This document shows positions 16,241 through 18,357 of a stretch of DNA of 18,357 nt, in pieces; positions within the stretch are counted from its first letter, which is position 1, and every line of letters starts with the position of its first letter. The notes beneath the pieces were generated by a model. It was not told the origin of the DNA, made no database searches, and saw only the letters and a list, made by a program, of their open reading frames with translations. Source of the DNA: Thermoplasmatales archaeon ex4484_6 (GTDB taxonomy: Archaea > Thermoplasmatota > Penumbrarchaeia > Penumbrarchaeales > Penumbrarchaeaceae). The stretch covers positions 1 through 18,357 of the forward strand of contig NJDO01000022.1 in NCBI GenBank assembly GCA_002254385.1, in the 5' to 3' direction. Made by a program: the position numbers and the translations under genes.

Positions 16241-16259
16241 ATGCCGGGGAAACCTTCAC

Positions 16260-16271
16260 CCATATTTATGG
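16260..16271 (-). promoter_or_regulatory. Candidate TATA box of the acyl-CoA dehydrogenase/etf operon
   Basis: CCATAAATATGG on the minus strand is TATA-like and is itself an inverted repeat (CCATA, 2 nt, TATGG). Its centre is about 26 nt before 16240, where the leader hairpin begins, so box, start site and hairpin fit together. The spacer between this operon and the regulator gene (16185-16328) holds nothing else recognised. Confidence 0.5.
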
Positions 16272-16328
16272 ATTTGTGATATGAAATTCTGACATCGTCG
16301 AAGTGTTTCCGGATGAACGGTCCGCGCA

Positions 16329-17141
16329 TCAGCCGTTCCATACATCGAGGAATCTCTCCTTCAATCTCCGGTTGAACGTGCTATCGTATATCTTCATGAT
16401 TGCCATGATGGAACCAGTGAGGGGATCCGCCACATCGATTATCGACAGGGTATCGTCCACAAGACAGAAATCGTATTCCGAGTCCACGACCCTGATCTCG
16501 ATCCTCTCCCGGACCGCATCCCTCAGGTTCTCCTCCCCGATGGAGAGGAGCTTCCCATCGACAATCTCCTTCAATCCCGTGCCGGGGTCTATGCAGTGGA
16601 GCCTGATGCCCCTCTCAACCTGCCGGAGGAGCTCTCCCAGGAGCGGGACCACCGTTTCATGATATCCGGATCTTTCGGGGTCCATCATCTTTCTCGAACT
16701 GATTATGAATATCGATCTCTCCGCTTCCCCGAAGGCTTCGGTGTAGCCATCCAGTATCTCCTCCTTTCCCATCACGGTCGAAACGAAAACCCTCTCCCTC
16801 CTCAGGGGATCGATCCTGCGGGGAAAGGATGCGTTGATTACCGCTATGGTCTCCTTCAATCGATCCAGTTCCGATTCCGACCGCTTCCTCTTCAGCTCGA
16901 AGTATCTCCCGAAGGCGACCGACGGTCTGATCGGGCGGTAAAGGATGGGTCTTCCTTTCTGCACGTCTATGAAGCCTTTTTCCTCCAGACCCGACATCAC
17001 CTCGTATATCTTTCCCATCGGTACCCCGCCGAGCCCGGAGATCTCCCTGGCGGTCGACGGTCCGTTCTCCAGAAGGGTCACGTAGGCGGAGGATTCGTAC
17101 CTCGTCAGCCCCGCGGACCTGATAAGCTCGATATATTCCAT
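16329..17141 (-). CDS. TrmB-family transcriptional regulator
   Basis: A 270-residue DNA-binding regulator. Residues about 1-75 form the TrmB-type winged helix (MEYIELIRSAGLTRYESSAY, then EISGLGGVPMGKIYEVMSGL as the recognition part and KGFIDVQKGRP as the wing). A charged helix (about 80-110) probably dimerises. The C-terminal part from about 118 (FVSTVMGKEEILDGY) resembles the phospholipase-D-like effector domain of TrmB proteins, which in characterised members senses sugars; the ligand here is unknown. It lies upstream of the acyl-CoA dehydrogenase operon on the same strand, with 144 nt between them, and is divergent from a methyltransferase gene. It may control either, itself, or all three. 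The frame opens at a TTG at 17180, but ATG 17139-17141 is preferred because 17180 overlaps the TATA-like element at 17179-17188. Confidence 0.9.
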   Translation of the reverse strand: MEYIELIRSAGLTRYESSAYVTLLENGPSTAREISGLGGVPMGKIYEVMSGLEEKGFIDVQKGRPILYRPIRPSVAFGRYFELKRKRSESELDRLKETIAVINASFPRRIDPLRRERVFVSTVMGKEEILDGYTEAFGEAERSIFIISSRKMMDPERSGYHETVVPLLGELLRQVERGIRLHCIDPGTGLKEIVDGKLLSIGEENLRDAVRERIEIRVVDSEYDFCLVDDTLSIIDVADPLTGSIMAIMKIYDSTFNRRLKERFLDVWNG

Positions 17142-17178
17142 GAATAAACCACTCTTGAGTTGATTAGAGAGTGAAATC

Positions 17179-17188
17179 AATATAATAT
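17179..17188. promoter_or_regulatory. TATA-like element between the divergent regulator and methyltransferase genes
   Basis: AATATAATAT is AT-rich in an otherwise GC-rich 80-bp spacer (17142-17221) and reads as a TATA box in both directions. It is about 38 nt before each start codon, which would give two short leaders of about 12-17 nt. The two genes may therefore be co-regulated through one element. Confidence 0.45.
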
Positions 17189-17221
17189 CCTTTCCTCTCC
17201 CGGGTCGCGGAAGCTGATGAA

Positions 17222-17824
17222 ATGAAAAGGCTCAGGGCAGTGATGTTCAACAGGAAGGCCTCGGGACCGGGGAGCTTCCCCTCCGAGATAATGGAAAGGA
17301 TCTCCCCTTCGGAAGGTCAGAGGATAGCGGACATCGGTGCGGGAGGCGGTTTTTTCTCGCTCCTCTTCTCCGAAAAGGTGGGACCGAAGGGCGTTGTATA
17401 TGCCGTGGACATCGAACCCGTATTCCTGGAATACATTCTCGAACGTGCAGGGGAACGCGGACTTCGGAACATCAGGGTCGTCAGGGGTGGGGAGATCTTC
17501 GATTCCATTCCCGGAAACGAACTCGATATCGTCTTCGTCAGGAACACATATCATCACCTGCCGGACAGGACGTCGTACTTCGGGGAAGTGGGGAAGCTCC
17601 TGAGACCCGGCGGAAAGGTGATAATAATAGATTACAGGGACACCGGAGGGTTGAGCTTCCACTCGCTTTTCGGGCACCATGTCACGATGGAAACCGTCGA
17701 AAAGGAGATGAACGGAGCGGGTTTCCTGCTGGAAAGATCGTACGGGTTCCTTCCCCGGCAGTGGTTCCTCGTCTTCGGAAAGGACCTCGATGGACGGTCC
17801 CCGGGGACGGCCCCCGGCGGATGA
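17222..17824 (+). CDS. Class I SAM-dependent methyltransferase
   Basis: A 200-residue Rossmann-fold methyltransferase. Motif I is IADIGAGGGFFS (35-46), the SAM-binding glycine loop. Asp63 in YAVDIEP should bind the ribose hydroxyls. NTYHHLPD (108-115) and LLRPGGKVIIIDY (126-138) are the usual UbiE/Methyltransf_11-type motifs. The substrate region is short and gives no clue; small molecules or quinone-like compounds are the common targets of this subfamily. The start ATG 17222 lies just after a weak GATGA and about 38 nt from the shared TATA-like element, so the mRNA may be nearly leaderless. It is transcribed divergently from the TrmB-like regulator and converges on a small membrane protein gene 15 bp beyond its stop. 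Confidence 0.88.
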   Translation: MKRLRAVMFNRKASGPGSFPSEIMERISPSEGQRIADIGAGGGFFSLLFSEKVGPKGVVYAVDIEPVFLEYILERAGERGLRNIRVVRGGEIFDSIPGNELDIVFVRNTYHHLPDRTSYFGEVGKLLRPGGKVIIIDYRDTGGLSFHSLFGHHVTMETVEKEMNGAGFLLERSYGFLPRQWFLVFGKDLDGRSPGTAPGG

Positions 17825-17839
17825 TATCCCCCGCCCTCA

Positions 17840-18247
17840 TCAGATGGTCAGGATTATCATCGGTATCAAGAGACTCGTTAGCCCGGTCACGGCAACGGCG
17901 ATCGTGAAGAGGATGTATCTGGCATTGTAATTCGACAGTATGGACTTATCATAGTACTTGGCCACTCCCGTGTCCTCGTACATCTCGACGAGACCTGTCA
18001 GGAGCCTCGTCCTCGTCTGCCTGCCCTTGGACAGCCCGATCACGGACACGATGTTCACGGTGATGATGAGCGCGACGAATATCATGAAGATCAGCACAGT
18101 CTGGAACGAATCGCTCGATCCAGCAACCGCTGAATTGATCGCCAGGGTTATCAGGTTCAACGCCACGGCGGTTATTATGAACACCATATCCGTCCTTGCG
18201 GTTGTCTTCAATTCCTCGACGATATGGTCATGGAGCTTCTCAATCAT
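17840..18247 (-). CDS. Small membrane protein of unknown function, three predicted helices
   Basis: A 135-residue protein not matched to any family by eye. An N-terminal charged, probably helical segment (1-20) precedes hydrophobic helices at about 21-42, 49-72 and 110-134. Between helices 2 and 3 lies a polar loop with basic (KGRQTRTR) and acidic parts. The protein ends at the hydrophobic third helix with no tail. The start is uncertain: the frame is open to a TTG at 18307, but that codon touches the TATA-like box at 18309-18319, so ATG 18245-18247 is preferred with a leader of about 40 nt. No clear Shine-Dalgarno sequence supports it. The gene is convergent with the methyltransferase gene. 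Confidence 0.65.
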   Translation of the reverse strand: MIEKLHDHIVEELKTTARTDMVFIITAVALNLITLAINSAVAGSSDSFQTVLIFMIFVALIITVNIVSVIGLSKGRQTRTRLLTGLVEMYEDTGVAKYYDKSILSNYNARYILFTIAVAVTGLTSLLIPMIILTI

Positions 18248-18308
18248 GGGAACCAACCCCGAAGAGCGGACTTCCAGTTCCGCTCCCTGTAAGAAAAGGG
18301 GGTTCAAT

Positions 18309-18355
18309 CTTATAAAATATCGGAAAGCGGCCGGAGGCCCCTGTCACATATCGGA
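18309..18355 (-). promoter_or_regulatory. Promoter region of the small membrane protein with a TATA-like box and a repeated octamer
   Basis: TATTTTATAA on the minus strand (about 18310-18319) is a good TATA-like box. The octamer TCCGATAT occurs at 18348-18355 and again at 18317-18324, partly overlapping the box. The copies are 31 bp apart, close to three helical turns, so a regulator bound to both would sit on one face of the DNA. Nothing else is recognised up to the right edge. Confidence 0.35.
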
Positions 18356-18357
18356 CA

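Noticed and set aside
16185..16259. Longer acyl-CoA dehydrogenase starting at 16259
   Set aside because: The added 25 residues would be encoded by the hairpin and ribosome-binding site region and show no family similarity. GGAGG at 9 nt from the ATG at 16184 fits better.
17142..17180. Longer TrmB-like regulator starting at a TTG at 17180
   Set aside because: The extra 13 residues are not typical of the family's N-terminus, and the TTG overlaps the TATA-like element. The ATG at 17141 gives the expected MEYIELIRSAGLT beginning.

Overview
The window looks like a GC-rich archaeal chromosome segment, most probably from the Thermoplasmatota, although no rRNA or other universal marker is present to prove it. 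The evidence is: a TrmB-type winged-helix regulator; AT-rich TATA-like elements about 40-90 nt before the chosen starts, without clear bacterial -35/-10 pairs; Shine-Dalgarno sites of the GGAGG/GGTGA type; and large exported proteins built from Ig, FN3 and calcium-loop repeats with one C-terminal membrane anchor, a style common in that phylum. No tRNA, rRNA, CRISPR array, transposase or insertion sequence was seen.

Layout. (1) Positions 1-6469, minus strand: the N-terminal 2088 residues of a giant type I polyketide/fatty-acid synthase-like protein. The domain order is degenerate nitronate-monooxygenase-like barrel, KS, AT, a second divergent KS, and an ACP. The frame is broken at position 203 by an exact 64-bp tandem duplication (146-209 and 210-273). 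Beyond it the protein resumes in another frame, with the start of a second ACP running off the left edge. (2) 6470-6814: an AT-rich regulatory spacer holding the synthase promoter and a possible terminator for the next gene. (3) 6815-7684, minus: a cytoplasmic protein with two [4Fe-4S] clusters, of the reductive-dehalogenase/QueG type. (4) 7793-12530, plus: two coupled genes for surface proteins, a transglutaminase-like/Ig/calcium-repeat protein and a triple-FN3 protein, each with a signal peptide and a C-terminal anchor. (5) 12524-16184, minus: an operon of a long acyl-CoA dehydrogenase, EtfB, and an EtfA fused to a two-cluster ferredoxin. Its leader carries a hairpin that abuts the ribosome-binding site. 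(6) 16329-17141, minus: the TrmB-like regulator. (7) 17222-17824, plus: a small SAM-dependent methyltransferase. (8) 17840-18247, minus: a small membrane protein with three predicted helices.

How it fits together. The acyl-CoA dehydrogenase and its ferredoxin-fused ETF form a complete electron-transfer module for acyl-CoA oxidation or, in reverse, enoyl-CoA reduction. The regulator upstream on the same strand is a natural candidate to control it. The synthase is the striking item, because archaeal membrane lipids are isoprenoid and large type I acyl synthases are mainly bacterial or fungal. Its presence near an acyl-CoA/ETF module suggests, but does not prove, that this organism makes and recycles some acyl chain. 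The frameshifting duplication decides whether the synthase is whole, truncated or switchable, and should be checked first against reads.
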